Origin: an uncultured Anaeromusa sp.
GTDB lineage: Bacteria > Bacillota > Negativicutes > Anaeromusales > Anaeromusaceae
Length of the DNA: 64,000 bases
NCBI RefSeq assembly: GCF_963668665.1
Contig: NZ_OY764902.1
Coordinates: 2,111,501 to 2,175,500 of the forward strand
Direction of reading: 5' to 3'
Positions 25,043 to 33,734 of the stretch are shown in pieces. The notes beneath the pieces are model-generated. The model ran no database searches, was not told the DNA's origin, and saw only the letters and a list, made by a program, of their open reading frames with translations. A program made the translations under genes and the position numbers. Position 1 is the first letter of the stretch. Every line of letters begins with the position of its first letter.

Positions 25043-25953
25043 TGAACGCGGTCTGGGGAAAGGTGTTGCGAAGACTAGGCGTCGCCTTGCTTAGCCTTAG
25101 CGTGTTTATCTTGGGGATTTCCGGGTATGTAGGCTGGAATTTGACCCATCCGCCGAAGAAAGCGCTGCAGACAACGCCGGCGGCAGTTGGCTTGCCTTAT
25201 GAACCGGTGAGCTTTGTCAGTCGTGAGGATGGTTTGGTTTTGCAGGGCTGGCTGCTTAGGTCGCCGGAAAACCGCTTGACCGTAATTTGCTCGCACGGGT
25301 ACCGGCAAAATCGCGAGCAGGCGGATGTGCCATTGTTGCCGCTAGCGAAGGTATTGGTGGAGCACGGCATGAACGTGCTGCTTTTCGATTATCGCAATAG
25401 CGGTGAATCAGCAGGGGAGATGACTTCGGTGGGGCAGTATGAAGTGAGGGATCTGCTAGGGGCGGTGGACTATGTGCATAGCCGCCAAGAGTTGAATCCT
25501 AAGGTGGCGCTGCTGGGCTTTTCCATGGGAGCGGCAACGGCTATTCTGGCAGGGGCGGCGGAACCAACGGTTGCGGCGGTGGTTGCTGACGCGCCTTTTG
25601 CGGACTTGACACGGTATTTAGAAGCGAATTTTTCAGTGTGGACGGGGTTGCCGGCAGTGCCCTTTAATCGGACGATCTTGGCCGTAACTCCTATCTTGAC
25701 GGGGTTACAGCCGGAAAAAGTAAGTCCTGTACAGGTTGTGGGAATGTTTGCGGGACGGCCGCTGCTCTTAATTCACGGCGAGGCGGATGATGATATAGCG
25801 CCGGAGAACAGCCGGGAACTGCAGCAGGCGTATCCGGCGGCGGAGCTGCTGCTCGTAGCTTCTGCGCGCCACGTGAAAAGCTATCAGCAGGAATCGGTGC
25901 GTTATGAAGCGGCGCTTTTAAATTTTTTGCAAAAAGTGGAGCTTGCCCATTGA
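25042..25953 (+). CDS. Membrane-anchored alpha/beta hydrolase
   Basis: A 303-residue protein with an N-terminal hydrophobic helix (GVALLSLSVFILGISGYVGW), so it is probably anchored and faces outward. The hydrolase domain has the nucleophile elbow GFSMGAA, the acid in HGEADDDIAP and the histidine in ASARHVKSY, so the catalytic triad is complete. It resembles the YqkD/YfhR-type group of unknown natural substrate. The ATG overlaps the stop of the PhzF gene. Its own stop lies inside the -35 of the next promoter. Confidence 0.9.
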   Translation: MNAVWGKVLRRLGVALLSLSVFILGISGYVGWNLTHPPKKALQTTPAAVGLPYEPVSFVSREDGLVLQGWLLRSPENRLTVICSHGYRQNREQADVPLLPLAKVLVEHGMNVLLFDYRNSGESAGEMTSVGQYEVRDLLGAVDYVHSRQELNPKVALLGFSMGAATAILAGAAEPTVAAVVADAPFADLTRYLEANFSVWTGLPAVPFNRTILAVTPILTGLQPEKVSPVQVVGMFAGRPLLLIHGEADDDIAPENSRELQQAYPAAELLLVASARHVKSYQQESVRYEAALLNFLQKVELAH

Positions 25954-25980
25954 CTTGGAGCGCGCTCTAAGGTGTACAAT
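25950..25980 (+). promoter_or_regulatory. MerR-type promoter with 19-bp spacer and operator dyad
   Basis: TTGACT (25950-25955) and TACAAT (25975-25980) are 19 bp apart, and the spacer carries the dyad CTTGGAGCGCGCTCTAAGG. This overlong spacer with a central palindrome is the hallmark of promoters activated by MerR-family regulators. The -35 overlaps the stop codon of the hydrolase. No MerR gene is in the window. Confidence 0.72.
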
Positions 25981-26015
25981 GAGTGAAGCAAAAAGAAAAA
26001 ACAGGAGGGTCTTTT

Positions 26016-27137
26016 ATGGAAAAAGCAAAGGTCTATTTTACCAATATGCGAGCGACATCCAAAATGAATTTGCTCCAAAAGCTGGAGAATTTGGTCAAAA
26101 AAGCGGGGATGACCGATATTGACTTTAAGGAAAAGTATGCGGCCGTCAAGATTCATTTTGGCGAGCCGGGCAACTTGGCCTATTTGCGCCCCAATTATGC
26201 CAAGGTTATTGTGGACGTAATTAAGGCGCAGGGCGGCAAGGCATTCTTGACGGACTGCAATACCCTCTATGTAGGGCGGCGTAAAGATGCGTTGGAGCAT
26301 ATGGATGCTGCCTATGAAAACGGCTTTAATCCCTTTGCAACGGGCTGTCAGATTATTATCGGCGACGGTCTTAAGGGAACGGATGAAGCCTATGTACCGG
26401 TAGCCGGCGGCGAGCATGTTAAAGAAGCGAAGATTGGCCGGGCCGTTATGGACGCGGATATTTTTATCAGCTTGACCCATTTTAAAGGGCACGAATTGAC
26501 CGGCTTTGGCGGCGCCTTGAAAAATATCGGCATGGGCTGTGGTTCCAGAGCCGGTAAAATGGAAATGCACAGCGACGGCAAACCGCGAGTACGGGAAAAA
26601 TCTTGTGTAGGTTGCGGCGCTTGCGCTAAAATTTGCGCTCATAGCGCTATTACAATCACTGAGAAAAAAGCCAGCATCGATCATTCCATTTGTGTAGGCT
26701 GCGGTCGCTGTATCGGAACCTGTCATTTCAACGCCATTGCGGCGGCGTGGGACGAATCAAACGATGTCTTAAATAAGAAAATTGCCGAATATTCCTGGGC
26801 GGTGCTGAATGACCGGCCGCACTTCCATATTAGCTTGGTTGTGGATGTGGCGCCGTTCTGCGATTGTCATGCGGAAAACGACGTGCCGATTATTCCGGAT
26901 TTAGGCATGTTTGCTTCCTTTGACCCGGTGGCGCTGGATATGGCCTGTGCAGACATGGCTAACAAGGCGCCAGCCATTCCCGGCAGTCATTTGGGCGAGC
27001 AACTGGCCGCTCGCAAAGATAGCACAGAGGCGGATCATTTCTGTACGGCCCATCCGGAAACCAACTGGCTGTCCTGCGTGGACCATGCGGAAAAGCTGGG
27101 GTTAGGCACGAAAAAGTATGAACTCATTGAGGTCTAA
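26016..27137 (+). CDS. DUF362 protein with two [4Fe-4S] ferredoxin motifs
   Basis: A 373-residue cytoplasmic protein. The DUF362 domain forms the bulk, and two ferredoxin-type motifs lie at residues about 195-240 (CVGCGACAKICAHSAI and CVGCGRCIGTCHFNAI). The role of DUF362 ferredoxin-like proteins is not established; electron transfer or metal-linked redox is assumed. The ATG at 26016 follows GGAGGGTC. The gene stands alone behind a MerR-type promoter, so induction by a metal, thiol, aldehyde or drug signal is likely, but the inducer cannot be read. Confidence 0.93.
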   Translation: MEKAKVYFTNMRATSKMNLLQKLENLVKKAGMTDIDFKEKYAAVKIHFGEPGNLAYLRPNYAKVIVDVIKAQGGKAFLTDCNTLYVGRRKDALEHMDAAYENGFNPFATGCQIIIGDGLKGTDEAYVPVAGGEHVKEAKIGRAVMDADIFISLTHFKGHELTGFGGALKNIGMGCGSRAGKMEMHSDGKPRVREKSCVGCGACAKICAHSAITITEKKASIDHSICVGCGRCIGTCHFNAIAAAWDESNDVLNKKIAEYSWAVLNDRPHFHISLVVDVAPFCDCHAENDVPIIPDLGMFASFDPVALDMACADMANKAPAIPGSHLGEQLAARKDSTEADHFCTAHPETNWLSCVDHAEKLGLGTKKYELIEV

Positions 27138-27154
27138 AGTTTTTTAACCAGACT

Positions 27155-27236
27155 AACGGCAGGATTTTGCCGTTAAAGGCGAGAAATACCCATAGCTTGG
27201 CTGCAGTGAAGCGGCCTTGGTATGGGTATTTTCAAT
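27155..27236 (+). terminator. Two consecutive hairpins after the DUF362 gene
   Basis: AACGGCA/TGCCGTT (27155-27174), then AAATACCCATA/TATGGGTATTT (27184-27231). Neither has a strong U-run, but together they probably end or attenuate the DUF362 transcript. Confidence 0.45.
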
Positions 27237-27250
27237 TAGGGGATGACGTT

Positions 27251-28333
27251 TTGAAAATTGGAGCTAGAGTCATTAAGACCGGCATTGCCGTGGCTATTAC
27301 CATGTTTATCTGTAAGCTGCTGGACTTGGAGCCGGCTTTTTTCGGCGCTGTGTCAGCGGTTATTAATATGCAGCCCTCTATTTTTTTGAGTTTTCGGGCG
27401 GCGAAGGATCAGATTTTGGTCCATATTTTAGGCGTCTTGGCCGGCTTTTGCTTTGGCTATTTTTTGGGAGTGACGCCTCTTTCGGCAGGCTTGATCGTTA
27501 TTTTGCTTATCCCTTTGTATATCAAGCTGGATTTGCATAGCGGCATCACCATGGGTATTGTGGCGGCTCTATTTGTGCTGAGCTCTAGTACAGAAGAGTT
27601 TTTGGTGCACGCTTTGGCCAGAACCGGCGTTATTTTTGTCGGGTTGGGCGCAGCGATGCTGATCAATGTGGTTTTATGGCCGCCGCGCTATAATCAAGCG
27701 CTGAAAGGAAAACTACGGCAGGCGAATGAAGCGGCGGTGCTTTATTTTTGTCGGGCTGTCCAAGAATACGTCGGTCTGGAGGGGAGCGCACAGCCCCAGA
27801 TTGAGCCGGAAGAAAAGAAACGAATTTATAAGCTGAATAAGGAAGCCAGGCAGCTCTTGGAGCTGATGAGCCGCGAGCGTTATTTGGGGGTGTCCTCCAA
27901 GGAGCAGCCGAAGGAATGGCTGACGCAGGCGGAAAAATTGATCGACTATAACGAATCCATTGTGAAAAAAGCAAATCGTATTTTTGATTTGCTGCCTACG
28001 CGGGTGGAGCGTCGCCATGGCGTGGGAGATCCGCCAGTGAGCGAGGAATTTAGGGCAATTTTAGAAGTGCTCGAAAGTGGCTGTACTATCGTCATTCGGG
28101 TAAACGGCAAGCTGCGTACGGTGATTATTGACGAAGGAACGGTGCAAATAGAAGAAATTAGCGAGGAATATTGGGAAACGCTGACCCATGCCATTGAGCA
28201 ATGGCAGCCGCGGTTCGAAGGCAGCTACTATATGCACGGCCTGCTCGAAGTGGCGGTGATTGCCAATGAAATCAAATGGGCGACGCGGCAGGCGAAAATT
28301 CTGTTGCAGGAAAGCGTGGAAGCAGAACCTTGA
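27251..28333 (+). CDS. Aromatic acid exporter/FUSC-like membrane protein
   Basis: Reading from the TTG at 27251 (AGGGG upstream, just after the hairpins) gives 360 residues beginning LKIGARVIKTGIAVAITMFI. An upstream in-frame start at 27167 would lie within the hairpins. Residues 1-145 hold four to five helices with EPAFFGAVSAVINMQPSIF, typical of the aromatic-acid-exporter (DUF939/ArAE) family; the rest is a soluble alpha-helical domain. Such proteins are thought to export aromatic acids, but few have been tested. Confidence 0.85.
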   Translation: MKIGARVIKTGIAVAITMFICKLLDLEPAFFGAVSAVINMQPSIFLSFRAAKDQILVHILGVLAGFCFGYFLGVTPLSAGLIVILLIPLYIKLDLHSGITMGIVAALFVLSSSTEEFLVHALARTGVIFVGLGAAMLINVVLWPPRYNQALKGKLRQANEAAVLYFCRAVQEYVGLEGSAQPQIEPEEKKRIYKLNKEARQLLELMSRERYLGVSSKEQPKEWLTQAEKLIDYNESIVKKANRIFDLLPTRVERRHGVGDPPVSEEFRAILEVLESGCTIVIRVNGKLRTVIIDEGTVQIEEISEEYWETLTHAIEQWQPRFEGSYYMHGLLEVAVIANEIKWATRQAKILLQESVEAEP

Positions 28334-28353
28334 AGCAGGAATAAAATGAAACT

Positions 28354-28397
28354 AGGCGGCGGGAAGCGCAGGTTTGCGTTTTCCGCCGCCTGTTTTA
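28354..28397. terminator. Bidirectional terminator between convergent genes
   Basis: AGGCGGCGG and CCGCCGCCT form the stem around an inner GCGCAGGTTTGCG hairpin, followed on the plus strand by GTTTTA. It overlaps the last codon of the minus-strand lipoprotein gene. Confidence 0.85.
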
Positions 28398-29414
28398 TTG
28401 GCGCAACGCGTCAATTTGCTCCAGCAGATCTTTGGCTTGCTGTCCGTAGCGCCGCACATATAATTCGCGCAACGGGCGAGCTTTGGTAAAGAATTCTTCT
28501 GGGTTTTCCACCTCGTTGATTTCCAGGCCTTTGTTGCTCAGTTGATAAAGCAGCTCTGCTTCTTCCGAAGCGACCAGCTCGCGTTCGTAAGACTGGGCCT
28601 CTTTGGCGGCGTCCAGCAAGAGGGTTTGCTGCCGCTTGGAAAGGGTTTGCCACGTTTTTTCGCTGATGAGCAACACTTGGATAAAATACTGATGATTGGT
28701 AAGGGAAAGATATTTTTGTACTTCGTAAAGTTTATTGTGAAAGACCAAGGAAATGGGATTTTCTTGGCCGTCAAGGACTTGCTGCCGCAAAATATCATAG
28801 GTTTCGCTAAAGGGGAGAGGAGTGGGGGTTGCGCCTAAAATTTTTAATCCTTCAATGCTGGCTTGGCTTTGGGGTACTCGCAGACGCAGTCCTTTCAGAT
28901 CTTGAACCGTGCGAACGGGTTTGCGGTTGTTCGTAATTTGCCTTGCGCCAGCGTCGAAATAGCAAAGGACGCGCAAACCGCTTTTTTGGAGGCTTTTATC
29001 TATTTCGCGCCCGATGGGGCCGTCGAAAACACGCATTTCATGCGCTTTGCTTTGGTACAAATAAGGCGAGTCAAAAATAGCAGTTAAAGGTTCATAGGTG
29101 CTTAAAAATCCTACGGAGGAAGTTCCCATATCGACGGTGCCCATGCGCATGTTTTCATTGCGGTCCCGCATGCTGCCCAATTTAGCATTAGGATATACTT
29201 GGATTTCTAGAGAACCTCCCGAGCGTTCGCGAACTAAGTCGGCTAACTTTTGAGCGCCGCGGCTCTCATGCGACGCGGCGTCGGTTTCCGTTCCCAGGCG
29301 GAGTACTTTTTTTTCTTCGGAAATGCTTAGCGGCAAGGAGGCGCAGCCTGCGAAGAGCAGTAAGCTGAGGACGGTAAGCGCCAAAGCGATGTGCCGGAAA
29401 CGATTGGTTAACAT
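28395..29414 (-). CDS. TRAP-type (DctP) solute-binding lipoprotein, orphan
   Basis: A 339-residue protein from the ATG at 29414 (AGGAGG upstream). The signal peptide ends in a lipobox, LLFAGC, so it is a lipoprotein. The mature part is a DctP fold: LRLGTETDAASHESRGAQKL, then YPNAKLGSMRDRNENM and the ligand-arginine region RLRVPQSQ. TRAP binding proteins capture carboxylates. No DctQ or DctM permease gene adjoins; the partner gene 14 bases upstream is a membrane GGDEF-EAL protein, which suggests a sensory role. Confidence 0.92.
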   Translation of the reverse strand: MLTNRFRHIALALTVLSLLLFAGCASLPLSISEEKKVLRLGTETDAASHESRGAQKLADLVRERSGGSLEIQVYPNAKLGSMRDRNENMRMGTVDMGTSSVGFLSTYEPLTAIFDSPYLYQSKAHEMRVFDGPIGREIDKSLQKSGLRVLCYFDAGARQITNNRKPVRTVQDLKGLRLRVPQSQASIEGLKILGATPTPLPFSETYDILRQQVLDGQENPISLVFHNKLYEVQKYLSLTNHQYFIQVLLISEKTWQTLSKRQQTLLLDAAKEAQSYERELVASEEAELLYQLSNKGLEINEVENPEEFFTKARPLRELYVRRYGQQAKDLLEQIDALRQ

Positions 29415-29428
29415 GGACACGCCTCCTG

Positions 29429-32400
29429 TCAGATTGTGCGATTTTGCACGTGCTTTTTCAGCAAAAGCAGGGCTTCGTCGGCGGGGAGGGGGCGGCTGAA
29501 GTAGTAGCCTTGGATGAGGTCGCAATCATAGTGGCGAAGATATTCCAACTGTTCCTGCGTTTCTACGCCCTCGGCGACCACTTGCAGTTTTAGGCTTTGG
29601 GCAAAATGAATCAGCGAGTTCACAAGGCTGTCATCTTCTTGGGTAATGATGGTATCAATAAAGGATTTGTCTATTTTTAGAATCTCCACAGGGAAAAGGC
29701 GCAAATGCGTGATTGACGAGTAGCCGGTTCCAAAATCATCTAAGGCCAGACTGACGCCTAAGTTTTTCAACTGCTGCAGTTTGGAACAGCTTTCGTCAAG
29801 AGCCGTTAATAAAGCACTCTCGGTAATCTCAAGCTCCAATTGCTGTGGTGCGATACCGGCTTCCGTTAATGCATCACGGACTGTAGCAACAATCTGGCCG
29901 TCGGCTAATTGCTTTGAAGAAAGATTGACCGCCACGCGAATATGACCGTAACCTGCGATAGCAAGCGTTTGCAGGAAGAGGCATGCTTGCTGCAGTACCC
30001 AGGCGCCGATAGGGATGATGAGCTGGCTTTGTTCCGCAAGCGGGATGAATCGGGCCGGTGAAACGTTTCCGTGCGTAGGGCTCTGCCAGCGCAGAAGCGC
30101 TTCAAAACCTGCTAGGCGATTATCTGCCAAGGAGAGTTGAGGTTGGAAAACAAGGGATAATTCATCATTCTCCAGGGCGCGTCGGAGACTGTTTGTCAAA
30201 AGCAGCTTTTCTTGGGCTTCGCGCAGCATGTCGTCTTCGAAAAAACGCCAACAGTTGCGCCCGGCCGCCTTGGCGGCATACATGGCGTTGTCCGCTTTCT
30301 TGATTAATTCTTCGACCGAGGCGCCGTCGCGAGGATAAGAGGCAATGCCGATACTGCCGGAAACGCGAACCGTAGTGGTGGACAAGAGGTAGTCATGACA
30401 TAAATTTTGCACCAGTAAATCGGCAAGGCGGCTTAATTCCGTCGGATCGACACAGCCAGGCAAAAGGGCGATGAATTCATCGCCGCCAAGGCGAGCGATG
30501 AAAGCGTTGTAGTGGGCAAGGGTTTCCGATAATTTTTGACCGGAAGCGATAATGATGGTATCGCCGGCGAAATGACCGAAATTATCATTGATGCTTTTTA
30601 GGTCGTCCAAATCGACGAAAAAAATGGAACCGTTTCGCAGAGTACTCTGTTGCGGGCGTAGCTCTTCCTCGAGGCGAGCCATCAGGCTCGCGCGATTTTG
30701 CAGGCCTGTAAGAGCATCCTGAAAAGCAATGCGGCTGATTTCTTCATGAAGCTTTTTGCGTTGCGCCAGCTCTGACTGCAGGCTCTCTTGCAGTTGCGCT
30801 CCTTGCAAAGCCAGTACGGCCAAATCAGCGTATTGCTGCAGCATGCCTTGTTCATCAAAGGCCAAAGGGCGGATTGCATCCTGCCAGGTTAGCGTCAAGC
30901 AGCCGATAAGCTGTTCGTGAGAAGTTAACGGCACCATAATGGCGGTGCGGAGTTGATTCCAGGGAGGGCGGTTTATGCGGTTGGAGAAAGCTTGGTAATC
31001 TTCCACATATTGCAGTTTTCTAGTGGCGAGAAGCTGCGGGAAAAGTCCTTCGTTTTCAAGTAACGCCCTACCTAAATAAGCGGTATGGCTGCCGCTGGCA
31101 TAGCGCACATGCATGCTTTTTTCTTCCCAAAAGGCGATATGTCCATCTTGGGCGTCGGCTAGCTGTAACGCACTATCCAGCATGCCTTGTAGCTGAGCAT
31201 CCAAAGCGGCGGTATTGTCCGCTAATAGTTGCACCATTGCTTGATGCTGACGTTCACGTAGCCGTAATTGCGCTTCTTTTTCCTCGCGGCTCCGAATTTC
31301 ACTATGTAATTGGTCGTTATTTCGGTGCAGCTCATCAGTGACAGCCAGTAACTCCTCATTCATGGCCACCAGCTCTTCGTTAGCGGCGGTAAGCTCAACC
31401 TCCGCTCGCACCCGTTCTGAAACTTCTTCTTGCAGAACGCTATTGGTTTGGCGAAGCTGTTGGGTGCCCAAATCAATGGCGCGACTTTGACGCAGCAATA
31501 AGACTGAAAGACCCGCGAAAATCAGGAAAGAGAGCAAACCGTGAGTAAGAGCGGTATTGCGGAGCGGCGCTAGGGCCAGATTTTTGTTTTGGATCGTTAA
31601 AATGGCCCAGGAAGCGGAATAGCCGGGGAGGCGAATCGGGGCGTAGGTGCAGAAAAAAGTTTCTCCATCTCCTGCTTTGTACTCCACGGTTCCCTGGGCG
31701 CCGTTGAGCGCTGACTTGGCGGCTTCTTGCAAGCCGGCGGGAAGAGAAATGCCGCTGGAAGTCAGTTGATAATTATTGTTTTCCACTAAAACATGACCTT
31801 CGGAGTTGCGAGCTACCAGCGTTTTTTGCGCAAGTTTATAATTATAGTGTTCTTTGGTTTGTTGAGAGTCTGGGTGAACTACGACGGTTCCCTCCTGGTC
31901 CAGTACATAAACATAACGTCCGTCGCTGCGATAAAATTGCCCAACTCTTTCTTGCAAACCGTCAACGCGTATTAAAGCTGCCAAAACAGCACTCAAGGCG
32001 TCGTCGTGGAAAATAGGAAAAAAGAGGCCGATGACCGTGGCGGGGCTTTGCTGGTCGCTGCTGAAGGCATAAAAAGAAGGACTAATAAAAGGTTGGGGGT
32101 CGCGCAGCATTTGTTGGAACCACCAACGGTCCGGGTGAGCGGCGGCAAGGCCGCGCACACGAGCCGTTTGGGCGCCGTCCGGGACGCGCTGGAGGATAAG
32201 GTTTTCAAATAAGCCCTGTTGGGAAAAACGGTCGAGGAGATAGTTTTGTTGTTTTTGTGGAGAGCTGTTTTGGATTTCAGCATCTTGTGACATTTCACTT
32301 CCGAGGCGAAAGGCCATTTCTAAAAAAGAAGCGACACTGAGCGCTACCGTTTCAGAATAAATCTTATTTTCTTCGCTGAGGTGTTGATAGGAGGAAGTCG

Positions 32401-32500
32401 ATAAATAATAGTAATTAGCACTATTGAAAAGGAGAAATGCCAATAAGCCCAGAACAATAATTCGTAGAGAAAAATGCATGCTTTTTTGCGGCTGAGGCAT
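29429..32500 (-). CDS. Membrane dual GGDEF-EAL protein with extracytoplasmic sensor and GAF domain
   Basis: A 1023-residue protein from the ATG at 32500 (AAGGAGG upstream). Order: transmembrane helix near residue 15-35, a large Cache-like extracytoplasmic domain, a second helix near 340, a coiled coil, a GAF domain (about 430-570), GGDEF (RLGGDEF near 670) and EAL (GFEALLRW near 798 to the end). The EAL residues ELEITES, LDDFGTGYSS, LKIDKSFI and VAEGVET are intact, predicting phosphodiesterase activity. The GGDEF motif is intact, but the upstream RxxD inhibitory site is AHYN. It is co-transcribed with the DctP-like lipoprotein. Confidence 0.93.
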   Translation of the reverse strand: MPQPQKSMHFSLRIIVLGLLAFLLFNSANYYYLSTSSYQHLSEENKIYSETVALSVASFLEMAFRLGSEMSQDAEIQNSSPQKQQNYLLDRFSQQGLFENLILQRVPDGAQTARVRGLAAAHPDRWWFQQMLRDPQPFISPSFYAFSSDQQSPATVIGLFFPIFHDDALSAVLAALIRVDGLQERVGQFYRSDGRYVYVLDQEGTVVVHPDSQQTKEHYNYKLAQKTLVARNSEGHVLVENNNYQLTSSGISLPAGLQEAAKSALNGAQGTVEYKAGDGETFFCTYAPIRLPGYSASWAILTIQNKNLALAPLRNTALTHGLLSFLIFAGLSVLLLRQSRAIDLGTQQLRQTNSVLQEEVSERVRAEVELTAANEELVAMNEELLAVTDELHRNNDQLHSEIRSREEKEAQLRLRERQHQAMVQLLADNTAALDAQLQGMLDSALQLADAQDGHIAFWEEKSMHVRYASGSHTAYLGRALLENEGLFPQLLATRKLQYVEDYQAFSNRINRPPWNQLRTAIMVPLTSHEQLIGCLTLTWQDAIRPLAFDEQGMLQQYADLAVLALQGAQLQESLQSELAQRKKLHEEISRIAFQDALTGLQNRASLMARLEEELRPQQSTLRNGSIFFVDLDDLKSINDNFGHFAGDTIIIASGQKLSETLAHYNAFIARLGGDEFIALLPGCVDPTELSRLADLLVQNLCHDYLLSTTTVRVSGSIGIASYPRDGASVEELIKKADNAMYAAKAAGRNCWRFFEDDMLREAQEKLLLTNSLRRALENDELSLVFQPQLSLADNRLAGFEALLRWQSPTHGNVSPARFIPLAEQSQLIIPIGAWVLQQACLFLQTLAIAGYGHIRVAVNLSSKQLADGQIVATVRDALTEAGIAPQQLELEITESALLTALDESCSKLQQLKNLGVSLALDDFGTGYSSITHLRLFPVEILKIDKSFIDTIITQEDDSLVNSLIHFAQSLKLQVVAEGVETQEQLEYLRHYDCDLIQGYYFSRPLPADEALLLLKKHVQNRTI

Positions 32501-32713
32501 AATGCACCTCCTTGTGCGTATTGAAAAAAGAAAAATGTATAGATTGGCAGTTGATATAATATTCTGGCGAAATGCTGGGGAATCCTTCCTTCTTGCTAAA
32601 ACTCTTTTTTGATAAAAAATGAAAATACGCATAAGGTGACAAATTTCCTATATGGGCAGGGGTAAAGTAAAATAGGTAAAAATCATATGCAAAGGAAATG
32701 CGGTGATTTTACG

Positions 32714-33700
32714 ATGGAAATGGAAATTCGCAAGGTCTTTGAGGAATACCTGCAGGTCTATCTGGCGAAACGGGACTTTCAAGAAATGGCGAAAATGTTT
32801 CATTCTAATCTTACCGGTTACGGTACAGGGGAAGATGAGCAAGGCTTTTCTCGGACGGACATGGAGGCTTTGTTTACCAGGGAGTTAGCGCAGTGTCCTG
32901 CTTCGATACAATGCTGCTGCGACTATGTTCATGTGCAGGTGTTAGCGGAAAACGTGGGGCTGGTTATGGCTGGGTTGAAGCTTGTGGCGCCAGTAGCTTT
33001 GGGACCGGTTTCTTTTGAAAATTTGCGCTGCACTACGGTGTGGAAAAAACAAAATGAACGTTGGCTGCTTTGCCATCTCCATTTATCTCAGGCTCAAGCG
33101 AATTTGGCTCCAGGAGAAGCGTTTCCATTTCAAGAACTGGAAGAACGGACGCAGAAGCTGGAAGAATTAGTGCAGGAGCGGACTAAAGAGTTAACTAATG
33201 CACTAGCGAAACTGGAGGCAGCCGTAGCGACAGATTCTCTGACCGGGCTATGCAATCGGCGGAAGTTCGATGAGCTGTTGCAAAGAGAGCTGGGGCGACT
33301 GCAGCGCTTTGGCAAGACGGCGTCTATTATTCTCGGGGATATAGATTATTTTAAAGAAGTCAATGATCGGTATGGTCATCTTGTAGGAGATGAGATGTTA
33401 TGTTTGGTGAGTCGCGTTTTAGTCAAAGGAGTAAGGCGAGTAGATACGGTGGCCCGCTGGGGAGGGGAAGAATTTATTTTTTTACTTCCGGAGACAGATT
33501 GCAAGGGCGCGGCCCAAGTGGCTGAAAAGCTGCGTGTATTAGTAGAAGCGCAGGAAAATTCGTATGGAGCCTCATTATCTATGAGTTTTGGCGTTGCGGA
33601 GTATCGGCCCGAGGAAGAGGCGGATTCTTGGCTGCGTCGGGTGGATGCCGCCTTATATCAGGCTAAGCGGCAAGGGCGTAATCGCGTGGAAATAAAGTAA
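32714..33700 (+). CDS. NTF2-like domain plus GGDEF diguanylate cyclase
   Basis: Read from the ATG at 32714, about 328 residues; an in-frame ATG at 32687 is also possible and both have weak ribosome sites. Residues 1-130 look like an NTF2/SnoaL-type ligand-binding domain (VFEEYLQVYLAKRDFQEMAK, then TVWKKQNERWLLCHLHLSQ). A coiled coil (ELEERTQKLEELVQERTKEL) leads to a GGDEF domain with WGGEEF near residue 250 and the RRVD inhibitory site five residues before it. It should make c-di-GMP with product inhibition. No membrane segment. It is divergent from the GGDEF-EAL gene. Confidence 0.9.
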   Translation: MEMEIRKVFEEYLQVYLAKRDFQEMAKMFHSNLTGYGTGEDEQGFSRTDMEALFTRELAQCPASIQCCCDYVHVQVLAENVGLVMAGLKLVAPVALGPVSFENLRCTTVWKKQNERWLLCHLHLSQAQANLAPGEAFPFQELEERTQKLEELVQERTKELTNALAKLEAAVATDSLTGLCNRRKFDELLQRELGRLQRFGKTASIILGDIDYFKEVNDRYGHLVGDEMLCLVSRVLVKGVRRVDTVARWGGEEFIFLLPETDCKGAAQVAEKLRVLVEAQENSYGASLSMSFGVAEYRPEEEADSWLRRVDAALYQAKRQGRNRVEIK

Positions 33701-33734
33701 GACCAAGATATTTATTTAAACGGAGATGTGTTGG

